This document shows positions 1 to 6,656 of a stretch of 14,024 bases of DNA, piece by piece (positions within the stretch are counted from its first letter, which is position 1; the number at the start of each line of letters is the position of its first letter). Under the pieces are notes generated by a model. The model made no database searches and had not been told where the DNA came from. It saw nothing but the letters and a program-made list of their open reading frames with translations. The DNA comes from Bacteroides sp. UBA7333 (GTDB taxonomy: Bacteria; Bacteroidota; Bacteroidia; Bacteroidales; Bacteroidaceae), in the NCBI GenBank assembly GCA_002471195.1, contig DKPN01000062.1:1-14024 (forward strand), written 5' to 3'. Position numbers and translations under genes: made by a program.

Positions 1-1
1 T

Positions 2-1120
2 GCCGAATTCATAACAAAAGGGCAATTAGAAAATGCATTATCAATACTTAGAGGAAGTCAAGCCTATTCGAATGTAAACTTTAATTTGACTCGTGCCGAT
101 AATGATAAATACAATTTAGATTTTTTATTAGAAGAGAAATATGACAAAAATTTAAATATCGGCATCCGATTTGACTCTGAGGAAATAGCATCGTTACTGC
201 TTAATGCTAATTTACATTTAAAAACAAAAATACCTTCAAGAGTATCAGTGACAGGCAGATTAGGACAAAGGTATATAGCTCGAGTAGATTATACAATAGA
301 GCCTCTTCAACAAAGAAATTTCAATTTGGCATATCAATTTGAATATAATGATTTAAATGTTTTTGATAAGGGTAAAAAAGTTTACAACACTTCATACAAA
401 TACCATTTAGGTGAATTTAGTTTTTCGGATGTGTGGTTCAGAAATTTCAAATTTGATTTTGGTCTTCGCTTCGAATATTACAAATATGGTAATCTGCTGT
501 ACAATACTCCACAATTTGATATCGTTATTAAACCCGAACATTTCGTTAGCTATTTTGCCAACGTACATTATAACTCATTCAACACAGCTTACTTCCCAAC
601 TAAAGGAAATGAATTTAGAGCTGGTTATTCGCTATACACTAGTAATTTTGCTCAATACGACGGTCATTCTCCTTTTTCGGCTATCAATGCATCTTGGGTA
701 GGAGCATATTCGGCGAACTCTCGCTTCACATTTCTACCTGCCATCTATGGTAGAGTGCTAATTGGAGATTATGTAGCATATCCTTTCTTAAATTTCATTG
801 GCGGCAATTACTTTGGCAAATTTTTAACTCAGCAATTACCCTTTGCCGGTATTAACCATGTTGAATTAATGGACAATTCGGTAGTCATTGCCGAACTGAA
901 ACTAAGACAGAGATTGGGCCAAAACAATTATATAAGTGTATCCGGCAATTTAGCTTTGTCGAGCAATAGCTTTTACGATATTTTTAAAGAATCATGCAAA
1001 TTTGGTGTAAATGTGGGTTATGCATATAATAGCTTATTCGGACCATTAGAGGCAACGATAGGCTATTCTAACCAGACCAAAAAAGCCGCATTCTATGTCA
1101 ACTTAGGATACTATTTTTAA
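2..1120 (+). CDS. Patatin-like phospholipase with outer-membrane beta-barrel, 3' part only
   Basis: The reading frame is open from the left edge (first full codon at base 2) to TAA at 1118-1120, giving 372 residues without a start, so the gene begins outside the window. The first ~45 residues look like the end of a POTRA-type module (a stretch reading LENALSILRGSQAYSNVNF). The rest is alternating polar/aromatic beta-strand sequence, and it ends in YVNLGYYF with a terminal Phe, the usual recognition signal for the BAM machinery. In Bacteroidales this arrangement is found at the C-terminus of proteins that carry an N-terminal patatin serine-hydrolase domain, so an outer-membrane phospholipase is the best inference. 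The Ser-Asp catalytic domain itself is not visible. The alternative is another member of the BamA/TamA barrel superfamily. A TTG at 86 is internal and is not a plausible start, because the frame stays open and protein-like upstream of it. Confidence 0.75.
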   Translation, partial: AEFITKGQLENALSILRGSQAYSNVNFNLTRADNDKYNLDFLLEEKYDKNLNIGIRFDSEEIASLLLNANLHLKTKIPSRVSVTGRLGQRYIARVDYTIEPLQQRNFNLAYQFEYNDLNVFDKGKKVYNTSYKYHLGEFSFSDVWFRNFKFDFGLRFEYYKYGNLLYNTPQFDIVIKPEHFVSYFANVHYNSFNTAYFPTKGNEFRAGYSLYTSNFAQYDGHSPFSAINASWVGAYSANSRFTFLPAIYGRVLIGDYVAYPFLNFIGGNYFGKFLTQQLPFAGINHVELMDNSVVIAELKLRQRLGQNNYISVSGNLALSSNSFYDIFKESCKFGVNVGYAYNSLFGPLEATIGYSNQTKKAAFYVNLGYYF

Positions 1121-1127
1121 TACATAT

Positions 1128-1159
1128 TTTGTCAAAGCGGAATAAAGTATCTATCTTTA
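1128..1159 (+). promoter_or_regulatory. Bacteroidota sigma-ABfr-type promoter for the 90-aa gene / acyltransferase run
   Basis: TTTG at 1128-1131 is followed by 20 bases and TATCTTTA at 1152-1159. This matches the -33 TTTG and -7 TAnnTTTG elements of the primary Bacteroidota sigma factor, with the last base of the -7 changed from G to A, and the spacing is ideal. The predicted start of transcription is near 1163, giving a leader of about 40 bases before the ATG at 1203. It would make the genes from 1203 to 2822 a separate transcript from the patatin gene. Confidence 0.6.
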
Positions 1160-1202
1160 CGCCGATATATATATTCATTATTCACTTTTAATAAAAGAGA
1201 TT

Positions 1203-1475
1203 ATGGCAAGTAGAAGACAATTAAAAAAGAACGTTAATTATATTGCAGGCGAATTATTTGCTGAATGTTTGGTAAATACTTTATTAATTCCGGGAACTGA
1301 TAAAGATAAAGCAGATCAACTAATGGCTAAAATTCTTCGTATGCAAGACGAATTTATCAGCCGCATCAGCCACACTGAACCAGGTAACGTTAAAGGATTT
1401 TATAAGAAATTCCGTTTAGATTTTAATGCAAAAGTCAATGAAATTGTTGACGAAATCGAGAAATTAAATAAATAA
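1203..1475 (+). CDS. Conserved Bacteroidales 90-aa helical protein of unknown function
   Basis: This is a 90-residue, charged, probably all-helical soluble protein with no signal peptide and no membrane segment. It begins MASRRQLKKNVNYIAGELF and ends in a Lys/Glu-rich helix (IVDEIEKLNK). I recognise the general form as an uncharacterised protein common in Bacteroidales, but I cannot assign a function. The start is the ATG at 1203, about 43 bases downstream of a good -7 element. Its stop codon shares one base with the start of the acyltransferase gene (TAATG at 1473-1477), which implies translational coupling and perhaps a shared role in envelope lipid metabolism. That link is inference from position only. 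Confidence 0.8.
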   Translation: MASRRQLKKNVNYIAGELFAECLVNTLLIPGTDKDKADQLMAKILRMQDEFISRISHTEPGNVKGFYKKFRLDFNAKVNEIVDEIEKLNK

Positions 1476-2029
1476 TGAAAAAAGCTTTATACAGTTTTAT
1501 TTATTACAAAATCTTAAAATGGAAAACCGATGTTTCGGTTCCTGATTATGATAAATGTGTGGTTTGTGCTGCACCTCATACAAGCAATTTAGACTTATTT
1601 ATAGGGAAGCTTTTTTATGGAGCTATCGGTCGAAAAACGAGCTTCATGATGAAAAAAGAGTGGTTCTTTTTTCCAATAGGACTAATCTTTAAAGCAGTAG
1701 GTGGAATTCCAGTTGATCGTCAACGCAAAACATCTTTGGTCGATCAAATGGTTGAACAATTTAAGAATCGTAAGAAATTTCATTTGGCTATTACTCCGGA
1801 AGGAACACGCAAGTGCAATCCAAATTGGAAAAAAGGATTTTATTATATTGCTCTAAAAGCACAAGTTCCTATCGTTTTAATCGGCATGGACTATCCATCC
1901 AAAACAATTAGTGCTACCAAAGTAGTATTCCCTACGGGTGATATTGAAAAAGATATGCATGAGATTAAAATGCATTATAAACAATATACAGGAAAACATC
2001 CCGAATTATTTTGCTTAGGTAATATTTAA
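1475..2029 (+). CDS. PlsC-like 1-acyl-glycerol-3-phosphate / lysophospholipid acyltransferase
   Basis: The 184-residue protein shows the acyltransferase signature blocks in order. Motif I HTSNLD gives the catalytic H(X4)D pair at His35 and Asp40. A motif II-like GGIPVDR lies at residues 76-82. Motif III PEGTR is at 108-112, with Glu109. A hydrophobic VPIVLIG strand (motif IV) comes near residue 140. Family members transfer an acyl chain from acyl-ACP or acyl-CoA to a lysophospholipid or a related alcohol at the inner face of the cytoplasmic membrane. The protein is shorter than classical PlsC (about 240 residues) and has no clear N-terminal membrane helix, so it belongs to the small Bacteroidota subgroup and its substrate is uncertain. 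The start overlaps the preceding stop by one base, and the nitrilase gene follows after 13 bases. Confidence 0.85.
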   Translation: MKKALYSFIYYKILKWKTDVSVPDYDKCVVCAAPHTSNLDLFIGKLFYGAIGRKTSFMMKKEWFFFPIGLIFKAVGGIPVDRQRKTSLVDQMVEQFKNRKKFHLAITPEGTRKCNPNWKKGFYYIALKAQVPIVLIGMDYPSKTISATKVVFPTGDIEKDMHEIKMHYKQYTGKHPELFCLGNI

Positions 2030-2042
2030 AATTTGTAATGTT

Positions 2043-2822
2043 ATGACGCAATTACGTCTTACATTAATCCAAACTAATATTGTTTGGGAAAATAAAATAG
2101 ACAATCTCCGTTTGCTCCACGAAAAGCTTAAAAAGCTGAGTGGAACAACGGAGATTGTTGTTTTACCCGAAATGTTTTCGACAGGCTTTAGCATGAATTG
2201 TAAAAATCTTGCCGAAACAACCGAAGGTAATACAATAGACTTCGTACAAAAGATGGCGCATACATACGATGTAGCTATCATAGGAAGCTTTATGTGTCAT
2301 GAAAGTGACAAGTATTATAATAGAAGTTTTTTCATCACGCCCGATGGTAAGAAATATTACTATGATAAACGTCATCTTTTTAGAATGGGCGAAGAAGCAA
2401 ACTATTATACGGCAGGAGACAGAAAAACAATTGTTTCCTATCGTGGATGGAACATCTGTTTACAGGTATGCTACGATCTAAGATTTCCGGTATGGAGCCG
2501 TAATGTTAATAATGAATACGACGTGCTGATTTATATAGCTAACTGGCCTGCATCTCGACGAACGTCATGGGATATATTATTAAGGGCAAGAGCCATCGAA
2601 AACCTTTCGTATGTGTGTGGTGTGAATTGTGTCGGTATCGACGAAATGAAAATCTTATATGATGGAGGTTCGGCTTTTATTTCTGAAAAAGGCGAAATCT
2701 TATTGCAGGCCCAAAACGGCGAAGAAGAATGCATCACCTATACACTTTCATTAGAGCCACTTCAACTAATTCGCAAAAAATTTCCGGCGTGGAAAGATGC
2801 TGATAAATTTGAGATTTTGTAA
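2043..2822 (+). CDS. Carbon-nitrogen hydrolase, omega-amidase (YafV/Nit2-like)
   Basis: This 259-residue single-domain nitrilase-superfamily protein has the complete catalytic triad: Glu43 in LPEMFSTGF, Lys109 in YYDKRHLF, and nucleophilic Cys143 in LQVCYDLRFPVWSRN. The residues around the triad (FSTGFSM, KRHLFRMGEE, NWPASR) are those of the YafV/Nit2 branch. That branch hydrolyses alpha-ketoglutaramate or alpha-ketosuccinamate, the keto-acids left after glutamine or asparagine transamination, and has been linked to methionine salvage. The substrate is inferred from branch similarity. The protein is cytoplasmic, with no signal peptide. The gene lies 13 bases after the acyltransferase stop and is probably on the same transcript. 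A 76-base gap follows before the phosphatase gene. Confidence 0.88.
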   Translation: MTQLRLTLIQTNIVWENKIDNLRLLHEKLKKLSGTTEIVVLPEMFSTGFSMNCKNLAETTEGNTIDFVQKMAHTYDVAIIGSFMCHESDKYYNRSFFITPDGKKYYYDKRHLFRMGEEANYYTAGDRKTIVSYRGWNICLQVCYDLRFPVWSRNVNNEYDVLIYIANWPASRRTSWDILLRARAIENLSYVCGVNCVGIDEMKILYDGGSAFISEKGEILLQAQNGEEECITYTLSLEPLQLIRKKFPAWKDADKFEIL

Positions 2823-2898
2823 AGGATTAATAAAACTTAGTTCTCAAAGGAACAATATGATTGCACTTTGTTTTATTTAAGTAATAAATCATGAAAAT

Positions 2899-3609
2899 AT
2901 GAAGAAATGTAAATCACTAATTAGCGGCGCACATAATATGCGAGATTTGGGCGGCTTCGAAAATAGATTTGGGAAAAAGGTGAAATCGGATATGATATTT
3001 AGATCTGACGACTTAACAGCAATAACAATGGAAGATCTTGATTATTTATCAAGAATACCTTTAAGAACGGTTATTGATTTTAGAAGCATTCCTGAAATAG
3101 ATCATGCGATTGATCATCTTCCGCAAACCGTATCAAAATATATCAAACTGTCTATCGATTTAGGGAATGTATCTGAAATAGATCTTACTAAAATTGAAAA
3201 TCCCGATATCTTAATGATGCAAATGTATGCCGAAATTGTAAGGAAAGCACAAGAGCAGTTCAAGTCATTCTTCAAATTTTTAATCGAGAAAACCAACACA
3301 CCAATACTATATCATTGCACTGCAGGAAAAGATAGAACAGGAATAGCAACGGCTCTATTTTTATCGGCTTTAATGGTAGATAAAAGTGATATCATTGAAG
3401 ATTATATGCAATCGGCCGATTGTTTGAAGAAGAAATTCGGAGATATTGTAAAACGTTATCCCGAACTTGAATCATTGTTTACAGTGAAAGAAGAGTATTT
3501 ATTGGAAGCTTTTAAAGTGATTGACAATGAGTATGACGGCATAGAAAATTATTTAGTCAACCATTTAGATGTTAATGTATTGGCACTGCGTGAAATCTAT
3601 ACTTTTTAA
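2899..3609 (+). CDS. Tyrosine-phosphatase-like protein (Y_phosphatase3 family)
   Basis: The 236-residue protein carries the phosphatase P-loop HCTAGKDRTG, with nucleophile Cys140 and phosphate-binding Arg146 (CX5R) and an acidic residue, Asp145, inside the loop. The N-terminal block NMRDLGGF (13-20) followed by RSDDL (35-39) and TVIDFRS (57-63) is the usual opening of the bacterial family that contains Listeria LipA and Mycobacterium PtpB. Members dephosphorylate phosphotyrosine and in some cases phosphoserine or phosphoinositides; the substrate here cannot be told. There is no signal peptide, so it is probably cytoplasmic. The chosen ATG (2899) leaves the conserved block 12 residues from the N-terminus. 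An out-of-frame ATG lies eight bases upstream. No clear -7 element is seen in the 76-base gap before it, so it may read through from the nitrilase transcript. Confidence 0.85.
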   Translation: MKKCKSLISGAHNMRDLGGFENRFGKKVKSDMIFRSDDLTAITMEDLDYLSRIPLRTVIDFRSIPEIDHAIDHLPQTVSKYIKLSIDLGNVSEIDLTKIENPDILMMQMYAEIVRKAQEQFKSFFKFLIEKTNTPILYHCTAGKDRTGIATALFLSALMVDKSDIIEDYMQSADCLKKKFGDIVKRYPELESLFTVKEEYLLEAFKVIDNEYDGIENYLVNHLDVNVLALREIYTF

Positions 3610-3670
3610 ATTGTTGAACAGAGTGGTTTTAAAAAAGTGAGACAATTGTTTTATTTTTCAACTATTTTTC

Positions 3671-3678
3671 TAACTTTG
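3671..3678 (+). promoter_or_regulatory. -7 promoter element TAACTTTG for the 3708-4746 gene cluster
   Basis: TAACTTTG is an exact match to the Bacteroidota -7 consensus TAnnTTTG and lies 29 bases upstream of the ATG at 3708, giving a leader of roughly 25 bases. A possible -33 TTG sits at 3646-3648, with a spacer of 22 bases, slightly longer than ideal. The element separates the small-gene cluster from the upstream phosphatase gene. Confidence 0.6.
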
Positions 3679-3707
3679 CCATATCATCATTTTAAAACTT
3701 TACAATT

Positions 3708-4022
3708 ATGAAATTCACTATACAGGCCAATGCTAGCGGCACACGCACGATTTCAGTTTCAGAAGAAAATTTGAGAACCATTGAGAAATATGCATTATTT
3801 AGACATTTAATTGATAGTAATGGAATTATTGACGAAGATGTTTTAGAAAAACTCAAACTCAACATCAGAGCTTTAATTGCCAGCCAAGAGCAAGACAGTA
3901 AAGACTTATTGGATTTATGTATTGATGTTATATATAATAATAATATGAAAGCTTTTGGTTTACAACAGTTAATTTTACTGTATCTAAATTGGCTGCAAGA
4001 ACAACATACTGAAGAAGATTAA
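3708..4022 (+). CDS. Hypothetical 104-aa acidic protein
   Basis: I do not recognise this 104-residue protein. It starts with a short beta-like stretch (MKFTIQANASGTRTISV) and continues as predicted amphipathic helices with many Asp, Glu and Leu residues, ending EQHTEED. It has no signal peptide, no membrane segment and no metal-binding pattern; its one cysteine is in DLCIDV. A strong -7 element lies just upstream, and codon use resembles the neighbouring genes, which supports a real gene. The TusA-like gene starts seven bases after its stop, so the two are likely co-translated. The shape suggests a small intracellular adaptor or regulator, but no function can be claimed. Confidence 0.7.
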   Translation: MKFTIQANASGTRTISVSEENLRTIEKYALFRHLIDSNGIIDEDVLEKLKLNIRALIASQEQDSKDLLDLCIDVIYNNNMKAFGLQQLILLYLNWLQEQHTEED

Positions 4023-4029
4023 TCTGTTT

Positions 4030-4245
4030 ATGATTACGATTAATACATGCAATAATACCGAATACAGCCCTTTAATTCCTGCAATAAAGGCAATATATAC
4101 CTCTCCAAAAGGTGAAATGCTAGAGATTATCATGGATAATGCTACTGCTTTTCATGATTTGAAGACCTATCTTTCTGAACAAAAAATAGGCTTTAGAGAA
4201 ATATATCAAGGCGAACAAATGACGATTCAGTTTTGTGTAAAATAA
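4030..4245 (+). CDS. TusA/SirA-like small protein lacking the catalytic cysteine
   Basis: The 71-residue protein has the length and pattern of the TusA/YedF sulfur-carrier fold. A first strand is followed by a proline-marked helix start (SPLIPAIKAI, residues 13-22), then GEMLEIIMDNATAFHDLKTY, which matches the family's G-x-x-L-E-I-x-x-D-[DN]-x-x-A-x-x-D-[IL] core, and a final strand ending FCVK. TusA proteins carry a CPxP motif at the helix start whose cysteine accepts persulfide. Here that place reads S13-P14-L15-I16-P17, so the nucleophile is Ser and there is a one-residue shift. The remaining cysteines are Cys7 and Cys69. The family call rests on pattern recognition, not a search. It would be cytoplasmic. 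It sits seven bases after the 104-aa gene and 24 bases before the DUF456 gene. Confidence 0.55.
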   Translation: MITINTCNNTEYSPLIPAIKAIYTSPKGEMLEIIMDNATAFHDLKTYLSEQKIGFREIYQGEQMTIQFCVK

Positions 4246-4269
4246 ATTTTTGCTCTATTAATCGTACAT

Positions 4270-4746
4270 ATGGATATCTTCTTAATCATCATTGGAATCA
4301 TCTTATTAATTTTAGGATTAATAGGATGTATTCTACCCATAATTCCCGGACCTCCATTATCTTATTTAGCGTTAATAATCTTACAGCTAACCGATAAGGT
4401 TGCATTTTCGTATACCCAATTAATCACATGGCTCTTATTGGTTATATTGTTTCAAATTGGAGATTATTTCATTCCTATTTTAGGTGTGAAAAAATTTGGG
4501 GGAGGAAAATGGGGTAATTGGGGTTGCTTGCTCGGTACATTGATTGGTGTTATTTTTTTTGCACCTTGGGGTATTATTATTGGTCCATTTGTTGGCGCCT
4601 TTATCGGTGAACTATTAAGTGGCAAATCTTCAGATATCGCACTGAAAGCCGGAATTGGAGCATTTATAGGCTTTTTGTTTGGTACGGTTTTAAAAATAAC
4701 GTTGTGTGGTTGGTTTATTTACTGCTTCTTTAGCGCGTTAATTTAA
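4270..4746 (+). CDS. DUF456 family membrane protein
   Basis: The 158-residue protein is very hydrophobic, with about four to five membrane segments (roughly residues 3-22, 30-40, 50-72, 86-120 and 127-157). The family's signatures are visible: a Pro/Gly-rich turn LPIIPGPPL at 22-30, then KKFGGGKWGNWG at 74-85, followed by glycine-zipper-like helices (GIIIGPFVGAFIGE, 101-114, and AGIGAFIGFLFG). The length is normal for DUF456, whose function is unknown. It acts in the cytoplasmic membrane. The gene starts at ATG 4270, 24 bases after the TusA-like gene, and is probably the last gene of this small transcript, because a new -7 element follows at 4821. Confidence 0.85.
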   Translation: MDIFLIIIGIILLILGLIGCILPIIPGPPLSYLALIILQLTDKVAFSYTQLITWLLLVILFQIGDYFIPILGVKKFGGGKWGNWGCLLGTLIGVIFFAPWGIIIGPFVGAFIGELLSGKSSDIALKAGIGAFIGFLFGTVLKITLCGWFIYCFFSALI

Positions 4747-4820
4747 TTTGTTTTTGGTTTAAAATACCTTTCCCTCTCCTCTTTTTAAGCAGCAGTTTCC
4801 AATTATCTACATATTCTGCC

Positions 4821-4828
4821 TATCTTTG
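4821..4828 (+). promoter_or_regulatory. -7 promoter element TATCTTTG immediately ahead of ygiQ
   Basis: TATCTTTG is an exact TAnnTTTG match ending only four bases before the ATG at 4833. TTTC at 4796-4799 could serve as a weak -33 element, with a 21-base spacer. With the usual geometry, transcription would start within a base or two of the ATG, which implies a leaderless or almost leaderless mRNA. Confidence 0.6.
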
Positions 4829-4832
4829 CAAT

Positions 4833-6656
4833 ATGAAAGATTATAGACTTACTGATTGGTTGCCCACTACTAAAAAAGAGATGGAATTGCGTGGATGGGA
4901 CGAACTGGATATCATCCTATTTAGTGGAGATGCCTATGTTGACCATCCATCTTTTGGTGCTGCAGTGATTGGACGTTTGCTCGAATCGGAAGGATTGCGA
5001 GTAGCAATCGTACCACAACCCAATTGGAGAGATGATCTTAGAGATTTTAAGAAACTCGGTCGACCTCGTCTGTTTTTTGGCATTAGTGCCGGATGTATGG
5101 ACTCGATGGTAAATAAATATACTGCCAACAAACGTTTACGAAGTGAAGATGCTTATACTCCTGATGGACGTCCGGATATGCGTCCGGAATACCCTTCTAT
5201 TGTTTATAGCAACATCTTGAAAGAGCTTTATCCAGATGTACCGGTTGTTTTAGGAGGGATAGAAGCCAGTCTTCGTCGTTTGACGCATTATGATTATTGG
5301 CAAGATAAGATACACAAAAGTATTCTTTGCGATAGCAAAGCCGATTTGTTGATTTATGGTATGGGCGAGAAGCCCATCATTGAACTATGTAAAAGGCTCA
5401 ATGATTCGATCAATAATGAAATTCCTACAGATATACCACAAACCGCATATCTATCAAACAACTACATCTCGAATGAAGACGATTTAGTATTAAACTCACA
5501 CGAAGATTGTATAAAAGATAAAAAAAAGCAAGCCGCCAACTTTAAGCACATAGAAGAAGAGTCGAATAAATACGAAGCTTCAAGAATCATTCAAGTTGTA
5601 GGGAATACAGCTGTTGTTGTCAACCCTCCCTACCCTCCTTTATCACAAGATGAGCTAGATAGATCGTATGATTTACCATATACACGGTTACCCCATCCAA
5701 AATATAAAAATAAACGCATACCCGCATATGATATGATTAAGTTTTCGGTCAATATTCATAGAGGTTGTTTTGGTGGTTGTGCCTTTTGTACGATATCTGC
5801 CCATCAAGGAAAATTCATTATGAGCAGAAGCAAAAAATCAATATTGAATGAGGTTAAAGAGGTTGTGCAACTTCCCGAGTTTAAAGGATACTTGAGCGAT
5901 CTTGGCGGCCCATCGGCCAATATGTACATGATGCGCGGTTTCGATGAATCGATATGCAAAAAATGCAAACGACCATCATGTATACATCCTAAGGTATGTA
6001 GAAACCTAAATACGGATCATAGACCTCTATTAGACATCTATAAAGCTGTCGATGAATTGCCCGAAATTAAAAAATCATTTATCGGCAGTGGCGTTCGTTA
6101 TGATTTATTACTTCATAAAAGCAAAGACGAAGCAATCAATAAAAGCACAGAAAAGTACACCAAAGAATTAATAAAAAATCACGTGAGTGGACGTTTAAAG
6201 GTGGCTCCCGAACATACTAGCGATGCTGTATTATCGATCATGCGCAAGCCTTCATTTAAACAATTCGAAGAGTTCAAACGTATTTTTGACAGAATTAATA
6301 AAGCGGAAAATCTTAGACAACAACTAATCCCCTATTTTATTTCGAGCCACCCCGGATGCACAGAAGAGGATATGGCTGAACTTGCTGTAAAAACCAAACA
6401 AATGGACTTTCAGCTGGAGCAAGTGCAAGATTTTACACCTACCCCAATGACAGTTGCTACCGAGGCTTGGTATACAGGATTTCACCCCTATACACTAGAG
6501 CCTGTATATAGTGCACATACCAAAAATGAAAAACTGGCTCAACGCCAATTCTTCTTCTGGTATAAACCCGAAGAGCGTAAAAACATTATGAACGCATTAA
6601 GAAAAATGAAACGTTCTGATTTGATTGATTCATTATACGGTAGGCGCAAGAACTAA
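4833..6656 (+). CDS. ygiQ: YgiQ family radical SAM protein
   Basis: The 607-residue protein has the radical SAM [4Fe-4S] motif C-X3-C-X2-C at Cys312, Cys316 and Cys319 (RGCFGGCAFCT). The N-terminal third (GDAYVDHPSFG, LGGIEASLRRLTHYDYW) is characteristic of the YgiQ/UPF0313 family. A second cysteine group at Cys375, Cys378, Cys383 and Cys389, then TDHRP, SGVRYD, KVAPEHT and YFISSHPGC, follow in the same order as in E. coli YgiQ, which is longer (about 740 residues). The reaction is unknown; the family presumably uses SAM-derived radical chemistry on an unidentified substrate. The start at 4833 is supported because the conserved WLPTTKKEM segment begins only nine residues in. The gene is monocistronic by context and overlaps mfd tail to tail. 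Confidence 0.95.
   Translation: MKDYRLTDWLPTTKKEMELRGWDELDIILFSGDAYVDHPSFGAAVIGRLLESEGLRVAIVPQPNWRDDLRDFKKLGRPRLFFGISAGCMDSMVNKYTANKRLRSEDAYTPDGRPDMRPEYPSIVYSNILKELYPDVPVVLGGIEASLRRLTHYDYWQDKIHKSILCDSKADLLIYGMGEKPIIELCKRLNDSINNEIPTDIPQTAYLSNNYISNEDDLVLNSHEDCIKDKKKQAANFKHIEEESNKYEASRIIQVVGNTAVVVNPPYPPLSQDELDRSYDLPYTRLPHPKYKNKRIPAYDMIKFSVNIHRGCFGGCAFCTISAHQGKFIMSRSKKSILNEVKEVVQLPEFKGYLSDLGGPSANMYMMRGFDESICKKCKRPSCIHPKVCRNLNTDHRPLLDIYKAVDELPEIKKSFIGSGVRYDLLLHKSKDEAINKSTEKYTKELIKNHVSGRLKVAPEHTSDAVLSIMRKPSFKQFEEFKRIFDRINKAENLRQQLIPYFISSHPGCTEEDMAELAVKTKQMDFQLEQVQDFTPTPMTVATEAWYTGFHPYTLEPVYSAHTKNEKLAQRQFFFWYKPEERKNIMNALRKMKRSDLIDSLYGRRKN

Noticed and set aside
86..88. TTG as the start of the first gene
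   Set aside because: The frame is open to the window edge and the residues upstream continue a POTRA-like pattern, so the gene is simply cut by the window.
411..701. 96-codon open frame on the plus strand within the patatin/barrel gene
   Set aside because: It lies wholly inside a better-supported frame with barrel-like sequence, has no promoter or start signal of its own, and shows no recognisable protein pattern.
2015..2737. Minus-strand open frames of 68-88 codons antisense to the nitrilase gene
   Set aside because: The nitrilase frame has a full catalytic triad, and the antisense frames show no protein-like pattern or promoter.
2839..2852. Short GTTC...GAAC hairpin after the nitrilase gene as a terminator
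   Set aside because: The stem is only four base pairs and no T-run follows, so it is too weak to call.
2863..2870. GCACTTTG as a -7 element for the phosphatase gene
   Set aside because: The conserved TA is missing; only the TTTG half matches, and no -33 element is found at the right distance.
5955..5999. Second cysteine group in YgiQ (Cys375, 378, 383, 389) as a novel metal site
   Set aside because: The same Cys-rich segment occurs in E. coli YgiQ at the same relative place, so it is a family trait and not something new to this protein.
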